Below are positions 56,396-64,000 of a stretch of 64,000 nt of DNA, piece by piece (the stretch's first letter is position 1; the number at the start of each line of letters is the position of its first letter). Source of the stretch: Chloroflexota bacterium (GTDB taxonomy: Bacteria; Chloroflexota; Anaerolineae; CG2-30-64-16). Made by a program: the position numbers and the translations under genes. A model generated the notes under the pieces. The model did no database searches and was not told the origin of the DNA. It saw nothing but the letters and a program-made list of their open reading frames with translations. The stretch is from assembly GCA_026389845.1 (NCBI GenBank), contig JAPLHB010000052.1, positions 36,926 through 100,925 on the forward strand. Direction: 5' to 3'.

Positions 56396-56662
56396 ATGTA
56401 CTTCAGCCAAAGCGAACATGGCGTGCCCCAGTTCCATGCCGTTTACGTCGAGTATAACGCGGTCTTCAACTGTCGCGACATCGTGGGACCGGAACGATTC
56501 TATCCGCTGTACGACGAGGTATTTTGCAAGACCGTCACGGTTGACGCGGGCGACTACGGTATCTCCAGGAGCGACGAGGTAGACTTCAGCGAATATGAGT
56601 TGTGGCAGAACGGCGCCGAGCCGGTCAAGGGTCTGGTGGAGCAGGGCACACCCGTTGGTTAA
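56396..56662 (+). CDS. Apparent in-frame fusion remnant of DUF4160 and DUF2442
   Basis: 88 residues. The first 25 (MYFSQSEHGVPQFHAVYVEYNAVFN) follow the start of DUF4160 (MYFxxEHxPPHFHAxYG). From about residue 34, GPERFYPLYDEVFCKTVTVDAGDYGISRSDEVDFSEYELWQNGAEP follows the C-terminal half of DUF2442. The intact pair at 50538-49929 has the same gene order. The simplest reading is a deletion that removed the end of one gene and the start of the next, leaving one frame. Whether it is expressed is unknown. Confidence 0.55.
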   Translation: MYFSQSEHGVPQFHAVYVEYNAVFNCRDIVGPERFYPLYDEVFCKTVTVDAGDYGISRSDEVDFSEYELWQNGAEPVKGLVEQGTPVG

Positions 56663-56689
56663 GCCGAACATCGGCAAGCCCGCGGCCGG

Positions 56690-56718
56690 TTGACAACCTC
56701 CGCTGTTAGTGCTATCAT
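56690..56718 (+). promoter_or_regulatory. Promoter of the giant subtilase gene
   Basis: TTGACA at 56690-56695 and TATCAT at 56713-56718 with a 17-bp spacer, giving a leader of about 170 nt. Confidence 0.75.
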
Positions 56719-56893
56719 CCCCGCTGTGCGGGTGAGACGACCGCTGCCCTGGCGTGCCTGCTGACATTGTTCCCCTGCGTCTCTCCCGCGAATGATTGGC
56801 TGCCCGGCGCACAGCATGTGTGGATTTTGTGAGTGCCGCCAACAGTTTGAGTTGGACCGGAGATCGCCACTCACCGGCCAAGGGAGGGCTCCC
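56719..56893 (+). other. Long structured mRNA leader of the subtilase gene
   Basis: GCGGG and GAGAC near 56730 pair with GTCTC and CCCGC near 56785, enclosing about 40 nt; a GC-rich segment and AAGGGAGGG ribosome binding site follow. It does not match any riboswitch consensus I know. Confidence 0.4.
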
Positions 56894-59800
56894 ATGCGCA
56901 GAAAAGACGTCCTGTATACCACAATAGCGGGTATTTTGGTTTTCGCCAGCCTTCTCTTTGTTTCCTACTCAATTTCCGCCCGTGCTGCACCATTGTCCGT
57001 ATCCGCGCCCATCCTGGTATCTACCAGACCGAACGCGACGGATCAGAGTCAGTATGCCCTAAACTATGTGCCCGGCGAGATTATAGTGAAGTTTAAGCCA
57101 GGCGTCTCCGTAGACGTAACCGGCCGCCGAACGAATTCTGATTCATTCAATGCTCTTCTAGCGAGCTTGGAGATGGTCGATTTTAGACCACTGCTTGTTC
57201 TGCCAGACGGAAAGAGGCTAGAAGATGTCCCGGTACTTAACAGATACTACAAGATCAAAGTGCCAAAAGACAGCGACATTCCCAGCCAGGCCGATAAGCT
57301 CATGCAAAGTTCGGACGTGGAGTTTGCAGTGCCCAACCATCTTCTGCACATTGTCCGTACCCCTAACGACACTTATTTCCCAAATCAATGGGCGCTGAAC
57401 GATGGCGCGAACGCCAAGTTGCATGTACCCACCGCATGGGACATTACTACGGGATCATCCGACGTTGTGGTGGCCGTCCTCGATACTGGGCTAGATATCA
57501 CACATCCGGACTTGGATTCAAAGAATACCGGCACTGGCTATAACTTTATCAGCAATGGTACCGACATCATGGATGACCAGGGACATGGAACTGCGGTTTC
57601 GGGGATCATCGCTGCCGAGTCCGACAACGGCTCCGAGGTGGCCGGGATATCGTGGGGTGCCATGATCATGCCGGTAAAAGTATGCTACCCCATCAATAAT
57701 GGTGCATCTGGGTCATGTCCGTCAGATGCCGCATGGAATGGCATCGAGTGGGCTGCTGATCACGGTGCCAGGGTTATCAACATGAGTTTTCTTGGGATAA
57801 CCAGCGGCTTTGGGCAAATCCTCTGGCAGGATGCGGTGGACTATGCCCAGGCTAGAAGAGTGGTCGTTATTGCCTCGGCAGGAAATGATTGGGAGTACCT
57901 CGATCGTGCCGACTTTACTTACTATGCTCCTAGTGAACTGAACCACGTGATCACTGTCGGTGCTACCAACAGCAGCGATGAGGACTGTCGCCCCAATTTC
58001 TTGGGATTTGCCTCCAACTGCGGATGGGGTTCTCCCGGCACTGGTCATGGTCCAATGCTTGACGTCATGGCGCCCGGCAGTTTAGACATCTGGACTACCA
58101 AGCTTGGTGGCGGACATTCAGAGACCTTTGGGGGTACGTCAGCAGCTGCTCCCTTTGTCTCCGGCCTTGCCGCACTCATTCTATCGCTGAACTCAGGCCT
58201 TAGTCCCGATCAAGTCGAAAGCATTATTGAGCAAAACGCATATCCTCTGGATCCTTATGCGGAGGGTCATCCCAACGAGTCTTTTGGCTGGGGGCGGATT
58301 GACGTTTATGCATCTATCTCTGCTACCCCCCGAACTTGCTACATCTTGAGCAAGAACGTGAGCCCAGCAGGCAGCGGAACAATTGCCAACAGCCCTGCCA
58401 GTTCCGGGGGGTGTCCAACCGACTCGTATACATCCGGCACAGTGGTCACTCTCTCAGCAGACGCGACTACGGGTTACCAGTTTTCGTCATGGTCAGGCAC
58501 CGACAATAACAGCGTCAACCCAACCACCGTGACAATGAATGGGAACAAGAGTGTCACGGCGAACTTTAGTCCGATCAATAACCCACTGTTTTGTGATACT
58601 ACGCCGATACACAAAGCAGGCGCAATCACCAGTGACGAATGGTGGGAGCACAACATCTATGTCTTGGATTCAAATGTGACGGTCAACACTGGTGTCACCC
58701 TGCGGATTGGTGCTGGCGTCGTTATTAAAGCCAAAAGCTACACCAGCTTATACATAAATGGAAAAGTATTAGCTATTGGCTCAGAGACCTATCCAGTCTA
58801 TTTTACTTCTTGGAAAGACGATACCCTTTGTGGAGACACCAACGGCGACGGAAGTGCAACGGCGCCTATAGTAGGGGACTGGAGCTACATTGAGTTTGGT
58901 TCTGGCAGTGACGCCAGCAGTGTTATTCGCCGCGCTGTCATCCGCTATGCGGGCTACGACAACAACTGGCGCGGAGCTATCCGGCTCAATAACGTCTCAC
59001 CCACCATTGCTTACGTGTTGCTCAAGACCAACTACCGGGGTCTGGAATTGCTCTCTGGGGCTCAGCCCACACTCACCTGCAATGATTTCGAGGGTAATCA
59101 GGACTACGGGATATACAACGGACAGCCCTCAACTACTGCTATGGCCGAAGGGCAATGGTGGAACAGCCCTTCAGGACCGCGGCATGCCTCAAATCCAGGA
59201 GGTTTAGGCGATCGTGTTTCAGACGGGATCGACTTCACCCCTTGGGCCACGAGTCCCTGCACAGAAATGCCTTCTGAAGCGCCGACGGCTGATTTTGATG
59301 CGTCACCGTTGAGCGGCAATGCACCACTGACCGTCTCTATGCACAACATGTCCAGCGGGGCCTATACCAGTTGCTACTGGGAATACGGCGATGGAGGGAT
59401 CGGGACGTCATGCAGCGCCTACCATGACTATACCTATGCCAGCGCAGGCAGCTATACTGTCAAGTTAACCGTGACCGGGCCAGGAGGGTCGAACACCAAA
59501 ACGCGCAACAACTATATCAACGTTAACCCGCCACCGCCTACTCGCACGCCGACAGCAACTGCCACACCAACACCGACGGCGACATCCACACCTACAGCTA
59601 CCCGAACACCGACGCTGACTGTCACCCCAACGTCTACACCGACGGCTAGCGTGACCATCCACACGATTGGTTATCCTGTTTCGGTGTATGGAGGAGCCAG
59701 CGTCGGCATATCGTGGTGCATCTCCGGTGGCAGTTCGGTCTCTCACACCAACGTCCATTGGGGAACCTCGTCGAGCAGCTATGACCACTATGAAGACGCT

Positions 59801-62800
59801 TATAGTGGTGGTATGGGATGCTATTCCGACACCTTCAACGCTCCGCTGTCAGGACCAATCTACTTCATTATCCACGCGACGGTTGATGGAAACGATTACT
59901 ATTCTTCGGAATACAGTATCCTCGTTATACCCATCACGCCTACGGCTACATCTACAGCCTCCCAGACTCCTACGCCGACACCTACCGGCACGCCGACGCC
60001 GACACCGACCGCGATATCCACCCCCAGTGCCTGGCAGGTCTTCACTAGCCCCACGACAAACGGGTTGAACGCTATCGCCATGTCCTCCGCCGCTGAAGGA
60101 TGGGCGCTCAACTCGTTGGGCGACCTGCTCTACTGGAATGGCAGCAACTGGTCTCTCGTCCGCACCGCCCCTGACCCAGGAGGCGAGGTTGATTCCTACC
60201 GCTCGATCACCGCAACTGGAGCCGGTGACGCCTGGATCGCTGGGGTGACCACTAATCCTCGGAGCGCTCCCTGGGCCCTTCTTGAACACTGGCAGCACAC
60301 CGGCTATGTGGGCAGCCCCTGCTTTCAACAGGTGCACGAAACCCTGCGTGCTGTTGCATTGGTTTCAGCCACCGAGGGCTGGGCGGTCGGCGACTATGGT
60401 TTGATCCTGCACTGGAATAACAGCGACTGCGAGCGTGTCACAGCCTCAAGTCCCTTCGTGCCCAGCCTGAACTCGGTGGTCATGGTTTCCGCGATCGATG
60501 GATGGGCCGTGGGGGCAGGACCCTGGGATGGCTCCATATATCCAGCAGCCATCTTGCACTGGAACGGCAGCATCTGGACAGCGGTCGCGACACCACGCGT
60601 CGGTGCTCTGCACTCGGTATCGATGGTGTCAGCGACGGATGGCTGGGCGGTCGGAGAATCTGGGATCATCCTGCGTTGGGATGGGAGCGCATGGTCCGAG
60701 CTGCCAAAGCCAGGAGACATGTCATTAAACTCGGTGGATATGATATCCGCAACGGATGGTTGGATAGTAGGTGGCCAGGGTACCCTTTTCCACTGGAACG
60801 GCAGCGCTTGGCAGCAGGTTACGAGCCCCACCACCGCAGACCTGACCGGCATCGCGATGGTGTCCGCCAACGAGGGCTGGGCCGTCGGCGGCAACGGCGT
60901 CATCCTGCACTACCTCGGTGACTCTTACGAACCCGATGACACACCCGACCAAGCGCACTGGATCTCCAGCGGCTCGCCACAGACCCATAGCATCGTGCCG
61001 GCGACTGATGTGGACTGGGTGAAGTTTTCGCTGGGCGCTGAGTCTGGAGTCGTGTTGCAGACCTCAGGGGCCAGCGGTGACACCCGCATGTGGCTGTATG
61101 ACGCCTACCTGAATTTGATCGAGTACAACGACGACTCGGCCGGTAGCCTCTTCTCGCGGATCGATCGGGTCTGTGGTACGGACCCGCTACCGTTCGGTGT
61201 CACATACTATGTGAAGATTGACGAGTACGGCAATGACCACGAGATTCCGAGCTATGACATCAGCCTGACGATAGCCCCGTGCGGCGTGTCCCAGCCAGAT
61301 CTGCAGCCCTATGCGCCGGCGGGCTATCCCTATCCCGTGGTGCCGTCATCTTTACAGGGCACGCACGAGCTCAACACTCTGTACGCGGCTAAGCCCACCT
61401 TCTTCGATTGGCACTTCACCAATAGCGGCAGTGCGACTGCTGCCGGTACTTTCCGTGTTGAGCTGTGGGTGGACAGCACCCGCTGGATCCGCTACCCCTT
61501 TTCCGATTTCGACCCTGGCGAGGTTAGCGGCTTCGACGACTGGGGCATCACGGTGGACAGCCCTGGCCCGCACACCGTCCGACTGGTTACTGACTCCGAT
61601 AACACCATCGCCGAGTCAGACGAGACCAACAACGTTTGGGAGGGCCAGTTCAACTGGCAGCCGGTGAACGGCTGGTGGGGCGAGTACTTCAACAATTTCG
61701 ACCTTTCGGGCACGCCTGCGCTTGTGCGCGACGACTCCGAAATCAGCTTCGAGTGGCAGGATGCCTCTCCCGGCCCCGGCGTCAACGGCGACTTCTCGGC
61801 GCGATGGACGCGCACCCTCGATTTCGCCGCGGGGCACTATACCTTCTATATGACGCATGACGATGGCGCACGGCTGTGGATAGATAACACCCTGGTGCTC
61901 GACCAGTGGGACACTTGCTGCCGCACCGACGCCGCCGAAATCTCTCTGGACGTCGGCCCCCATGCCGTCCGCATGGAGTTGGTCGACCGTGGCGGCTGGG
62001 CCGTCGCCATACTTTCCTGGCAGCAAACAGCAACTCCCACACCTACTCCTACCCATACGGCTACACCAACCAGCACACCGACGGTCACGCCAACGTGTAC
62101 CAATACCCCGACTCCGACACCAACTGCAACCGCTATACCACCGGACCTGATCGTAGAGAATCTTACGTTCTTGCCAGGCAGCCCAGAAGTGGGGGAAGCG
62201 GTGACTTTCACCATCAGGGTCAAGAACCAGGGGATAGGAGCAGCCACTTCCAGCTTCTGGCTGGATTTCTACATCGATCATCAGCCAACGGGATGCCAGG
62301 ATTATAACAGTAACACGTACTGGTCTGTGGTCCCCCTGGCAGCAGGGGCTACACAGGAATTCACCTATACCTACTCTGGTTTCAGTTCGGAAGGGACACG
62401 TAACCTGTGGGCCTTTGTGGATTCTGGTTGCAGCATTGCCGAAAGCAACGAGAACAACAACATCAAAGGGCCGATTGTCATCAGCGTTTATGGGCTTCCT
62501 ACGGCTACGCCGACGCACACACCCACCGCCACGAGCATCCCCGGCCTGATCGTCTACGGGCACGTCCGCCTAGACAGCGCTACGGGGCCAGGTCTGGCGG
62601 ACGTGGCGATCCATCTCTACTTTGCCAGCTACGCGCCCGGACAGGTGGTGGCTACGACGAACGCCGACGGCTACTACGAAACGTCCTTCATATTCATCCC
62701 CGGCGATGAGATGGTCACGGTCTGGGCCGAGCGGGCCGGCTACACCTTTGACCCATCTCAACACTACTGGCGGCACTACTACGGCGTCGAGAACGCCGTG

Positions 62801-63628
62801 CGGGACTTCGTGGCGTCGGCGTCCGCTACGATCACGCCGACGCCGACGGTCACGCCCACCCCCACGCCGGTCGCCACGGCAGTCGCCACCGTCGCGCCCG
62901 ACGCCCCCGCCACCCTCATCCTCCCCAACGCCTGGGGCCAGGTGGCGCTGCCCGCCGGGCTGGTCACGACCACCACCACCTTCACCTACACGGAGATGCT
63001 CTTTCCCACGCAGGCCACCGGCGCCTTCGCCTTCGCGGGCCGCTCGTTCACCCTGGTCGCGACCGACGCGGCCGGCCAACCAGTGACGATCTTCGCCGGC
63101 CGCTACACGGTCACCCTAAACTACAGCGATACCGACTGGCAGGCCGCCAGCATCCCCGTGGAGGAGAACCTGAACCTCTACTACTGGAACGGGACGACCT
63201 GGGTCGCGGTCCTGCCGTGCGCGGGCTGTTCGCTGGACACAGTCAACAACCAGATCATCGCGGTGCTGGATCACCTGACCGAGTTTGCGCTGCTGGGCAA
63301 CCCGCTGGCCGCCCCCGCGGTCAGTGGACGCAAAGAGAGCGACGGCGTCGAGCTGCACTGGACGCAGACGCAGGCCGGGGTCGCCCGTTACGAGGTCTAC
63401 CGGAGCACGAACCCGTACTTGACGCCGGCCGACGGGCAGAAGCTCGCCCCAGACGTGACGCCGCCGGACCTCGGCAACCAGGCAACCTACGTGGACACCG
63501 GCGCGTTCGACCCGCCGCTCACCAACTACTACTACGTCGTGGTGGCGGTCGGCGCGGGGGAGGTCAGGTCGCTGGCGTCCAACCGGGTGGGTGCGTTCCA
63601 CTTTGGCCTGACGCCGGACGCACAATGA
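56894..63628 (+). CDS. Giant exported subtilisin-like protease with multiple accessory domains
   Basis: 2244 residues. After a signal peptide and a propeptide (YVPGEIIVKFKPGVSV), the S8 domain has Asp197 (AVLDTGLDITHPDL), His231 (DDQGHGTAVSG) and Ser416 (GGTSAAAPFVSG). Then come a bacterial glycine-rich repeat (about 485-565), a beta-helix (566-786), PKD (797-877), Ig-like, seven YCF48/BNR-like propeller blades (EGWAVGxxGxILHWNGSxW, 1046-1343), PPC (1345-1463), CARDB (1466-1590), PA14 (1593-1711), CARDB (1750-1866), a SdrD/carboxypeptidase-regulatory type domain (1883-1976), a beta domain and a C-terminal fibronectin-like domain, joined by TPTPT linkers. The first third is visibly less GC-rich than the rest. 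It is followed by a clear terminator. Probably a secreted or surface protease binding polysaccharide or protein. Confidence 0.88.
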   Translation: MRRKDVLYTTIAGILVFASLLFVSYSISARAAPLSVSAPILVSTRPNATDQSQYALNYVPGEIIVKFKPGVSVDVTGRRTNSDSFNALLASLEMVDFRPLLVLPDGKRLEDVPVLNRYYKIKVPKDSDIPSQADKLMQSSDVEFAVPNHLLHIVRTPNDTYFPNQWALNDGANAKLHVPTAWDITTGSSDVVVAVLDTGLDITHPDLDSKNTGTGYNFISNGTDIMDDQGHGTAVSGIIAAESDNGSEVAGISWGAMIMPVKVCYPINNGASGSCPSDAAWNGIEWAADHGARVINMSFLGITSGFGQILWQDAVDYAQARRVVVIASAGNDWEYLDRADFTYYAPSELNHVITVGATNSSDEDCRPNFLGFASNCGWGSPGTGHGPMLDVMAPGSLDIWTTKLGGGHSETFGGTSAAAPFVSGLAALILSLNSGLSPDQVESIIEQNAYPLDPYAEGHPNESFGWGRIDVYASISATPRTCYILSKNVSPAGSGTIANSPASSGGCPTDSYTSGTVVTLSADATTGYQFSSWSGTDNNSVNPTTVTMNGNKSVTANFSPINNPLFCDTTPIHKAGAITSDEWWEHNIYVLDSNVTVNTGVTLRIGAGVVIKAKSYTSLYINGKVLAIGSETYPVYFTSWKDDTLCGDTNGDGSATAPIVGDWSYIEFGSGSDASSVIRRAVIRYAGYDNNWRGAIRLNNVSPTIAYVLLKTNYRGLELLSGAQPTLTCNDFEGNQDYGIYNGQPSTTAMAEGQWWNSPSGPRHASNPGGLGDRVSDGIDFTPWATSPCTEMPSEAPTADFDASPLSGNAPLTVSMHNMSSGAYTSCYWEYGDGGIGTSCSAYHDYTYASAGSYTVKLTVTGPGGSNTKTRNNYINVNPPPPTRTPTATATPTPTATSTPTATRTPTLTVTPTSTPTASVTIHTIGYPVSVYGGASVGISWCISGGSSVSHTNVHWGTSSSSYDHYEDAYSGGMGCYSDTFNAPLSGPIYFIIHATVDGNDYYSSEYSILVIPITPTATSTASQTPTPTPTGTPTPTPTAISTPSAWQVFTSPTTNGLNAIAMSSAAEGWALNSLGDLLYWNGSNWSLVRTAPDPGGEVDSYRSITATGAGDAWIAGVTTNPRSAPWALLEHWQHTGYVGSPCFQQVHETLRAVALVSATEGWAVGDYGLILHWNNSDCERVTASSPFVPSLNSVVMVSAIDGWAVGAGPWDGSIYPAAILHWNGSIWTAVATPRVGALHSVSMVSATDGWAVGESGIILRWDGSAWSELPKPGDMSLNSVDMISATDGWIVGGQGTLFHWNGSAWQQVTSPTTADLTGIAMVSANEGWAVGGNGVILHYLGDSYEPDDTPDQAHWISSGSPQTHSIVPATDVDWVKFSLGAESGVVLQTSGASGDTRMWLYDAYLNLIEYNDDSAGSLFSRIDRVCGTDPLPFGVTYYVKIDEYGNDHEIPSYDISLTIAPCGVSQPDLQPYAPAGYPYPVVPSSLQGTHELNTLYAAKPTFFDWHFTNSGSATAAGTFRVELWVDSTRWIRYPFSDFDPGEVSGFDDWGITVDSPGPHTVRLVTDSDNTIAESDETNNVWEGQFNWQPVNGWWGEYFNNFDLSGTPALVRDDSEISFEWQDASPGPGVNGDFSARWTRTLDFAAGHYTFYMTHDDGARLWIDNTLVLDQWDTCCRTDAAEISLDVGPHAVRMELVDRGGWAVAILSWQQTATPTPTPTHTATPTSTPTVTPTCTNTPTPTPTATAIPPDLIVENLTFLPGSPEVGEAVTFTIRVKNQGIGAATSSFWLDFYIDHQPTGCQDYNSNTYWSVVPLAAGATQEFTYTYSGFSSEGTRNLWAFVDSGCSIAESNENNNIKGPIVISVYGLPTATPTHTPTATSIPGLIVYGHVRLDSATGPGLADVAIHLYFASYAPGQVVATTNADGYYETSFIFIPGDEMVTVWAERAGYTFDPSQHYWRHYYGVENAVRDFVASASATITPTPTVTPTPTPVATAVATVAPDAPATLILPNAWGQVALPAGLVTTTTTFTYTEMLFPTQATGAFAFAGRSFTLVATDAAGQPVTIFAGRYTVTLNYSDTDWQAASIPVEENLNLYYWNGTTWVAVLPCAGCSLDTVNNQIIAVLDHLTEFALLGNPLAAPAVSGRKESDGVELHWTQTQAGVARYEVYRSTNPYLTPADGQKLAPDVTPPDLGNQATYVDTGAFDPPLTNYYYVVVAVGAGEVRSLASNRVGAFHFGLTPDAQ

Positions 63629-63633
63629 CTGAA

Positions 63634-63666
63634 AGACCTGCAAGGTCTCCGAGACCTTGCAGGTCT
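63634..63666. repeat. Palindrome AGACCTGCAAGGTCT-CCG-AGACCTTGCAGGTCT
   Basis: 15-bp perfect arms with a 3-bp centre, just after the subtilase stop. Each arm is itself nearly palindromic. Confidence 0.9.
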
Positions 63667-63683
63667 GCACATGCAACGATCCA

Positions 63684-63713
63684 AGCCCCCTCCGCGCGAG
63701 GGGGCTTTCTTTT
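63684..63713 (+). terminator. Intrinsic terminator of the subtilase gene
   Basis: AGCCCCCTC, a CGCGC loop and GAGGGGGCT are followed by TTCTTTTG: a canonical Rho-independent terminator. Confidence 0.9.
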
Positions 63714-63747
63714 GTTCGCTGCTTACCCACAATGCGCCATGGCTCTC

Positions 63748-63862
63748 TAGCAGCCTGTCGGAGAGGCATGTCTATGCGCAACTTTGTGGCTGCATGTAGT
63801 ATGCGCCATTCTGATGCATACTGCATACAGGGTAACAAGGCGTTCTCTCCGACAGGCTGCTA
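63748..63862. mobile_element. MITE-like element with 18-bp perfect terminal inverted repeats
   Basis: TAGCAGCCTGTCGGAGAG at 63748-63765 is exactly complementary to 63845-63862. The 79-bp interior codes for nothing. If the outer TA on each side is a target duplication, the element is 111 bp, as for IS630/mariner-type MITEs. Confidence 0.75.
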
Positions 63863-63929
63863 GGATTTTGCGGGGTACCCCCTATATGTAGGGGTATGGT
63901 ATACTCAGCGAAAAACCTGGAAGTCGATT

Positions 63930-64000
63930 ATGTTGAACCTTTTGGGTCTCAAATCGCGTAACTTGATCCCCGTGCCCTTGGATCTGCCTGACGTCACGGT
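63930..64000 (+). CDS. Start of an open frame, possibly an ISL3-type transposase, cut by the window edge
   Basis: The visible 23 residues are MLNLLGLKSRNLIPVPLDLP and DVTV. The opening resembles ISL3-family transposases (LLxLPDVxV), but this is a short match. A GGGGTACCCC and TACCCCC/TAGGGGTA hairpin at about 63872-63895 precedes it and could be an end of an insertion sequence. Confidence 0.4.
   Translation, partial: MLNLLGLKSRNLIPVPLDLPDVT

Noticed and set aside
56719..56893. Cyclic di-GMP or SAM riboswitch
   Set aside because: None of the consensus core sequences of those classes could be found.

Overview
The window is GC-rich chromosomal DNA, most likely from an uncultured Chloroflexota bacterium (Anaerolineae-like). 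The grounds are circumstantial: exported proteins with long Pro/Thr linkers, lipoproteins with TPT-type stalks, giant multidomain surface proteins, an exported protein ending in a YLPVIGR-like tail, and very repeat-rich intergenic DNA. No rRNA or tRNA gene and no CRISPR array was seen. Genes are dense, and many promoters read as TTGxxx-17 bp-TATAAT-like.

Layout. 1-9.3 kb: housekeeping genes (3' end of cinA, pcrA, maf, queA, ruvB, a DksA-type zinc protein) with one exported glycoside hydrolase. 9.4-19.8 kb: upp, two glycosyltransferases, a deoxycytidylate deaminase, an unknown two-gene unit at 15.06-15.96 kb, then beta-glucosidase, 6-phosphogluconolactonase and a small methyltransferase. 19.9-31.4 kb: galT, two uroporphyrinogen-decarboxylase-like proteins, a Nudix hydrolase, dgkA, ybeY, a haem lipoprotein, a PspC/LiaF-like envelope cluster, and a four-gene operon with two metallophosphoesterase paralogues. 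31.5-40.3 kb: a molybdenum hydroxylase (FAD subunit plus a fused FeS-Mo subunit), a 1364-residue SdrD-like surface protein and a decayed copy of the hydroxylase 3' end. 40.6-49 kb: a broken IS4-type transposase, the anaerobic glycerol-3-phosphate dehydrogenase operon glpABC and glycerol kinase. 46.8-52.1 kb: an accessory stretch with YefM/YoeB, a DUF4160/DUF2442 pair, an orphan PD-(D/E)xK restriction-type nuclease and a HigBA-type module. 52.2-64 kb: rubrerythrin, an amino-acid ABC transporter without binding protein, a SAM hydrolase, a 2244-residue subtilase with many accessory domains, a MITE-like element, and the start of what may be another transposase.

The most unusual signal is not a gene. 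About nineteen loci carry arrays of degenerate 7-bp units. The heptamer family differs from locus to locus, but the architecture is shared: a run of heptamers, usually followed by a run of reverse-complement heptamers, often in unbroken 7-bp register through the centre. They sit at stop codons and in convergent gaps, and some lie in frame inside pcrA and the molybdenum hydroxylase. At one place an array lies exactly at the join of two normally separate subunits. Other palindromic or inverted-repeat families have also entered coding sequence in frame (queA, a membrane glycosyltransferase, glpB, glpC and the FAD subunit of the hydroxylase).

How genes work together. glpK and glpABC form a glycerol to dihydroxyacetone-phosphate route. 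galT, beta-glucosidase, the exported glycoside hydrolase and pgl point to use of plant or microbial polysaccharide sugars. Rubrerythrin and the anaerobic-type Glp enzyme fit a low-oxygen life style.
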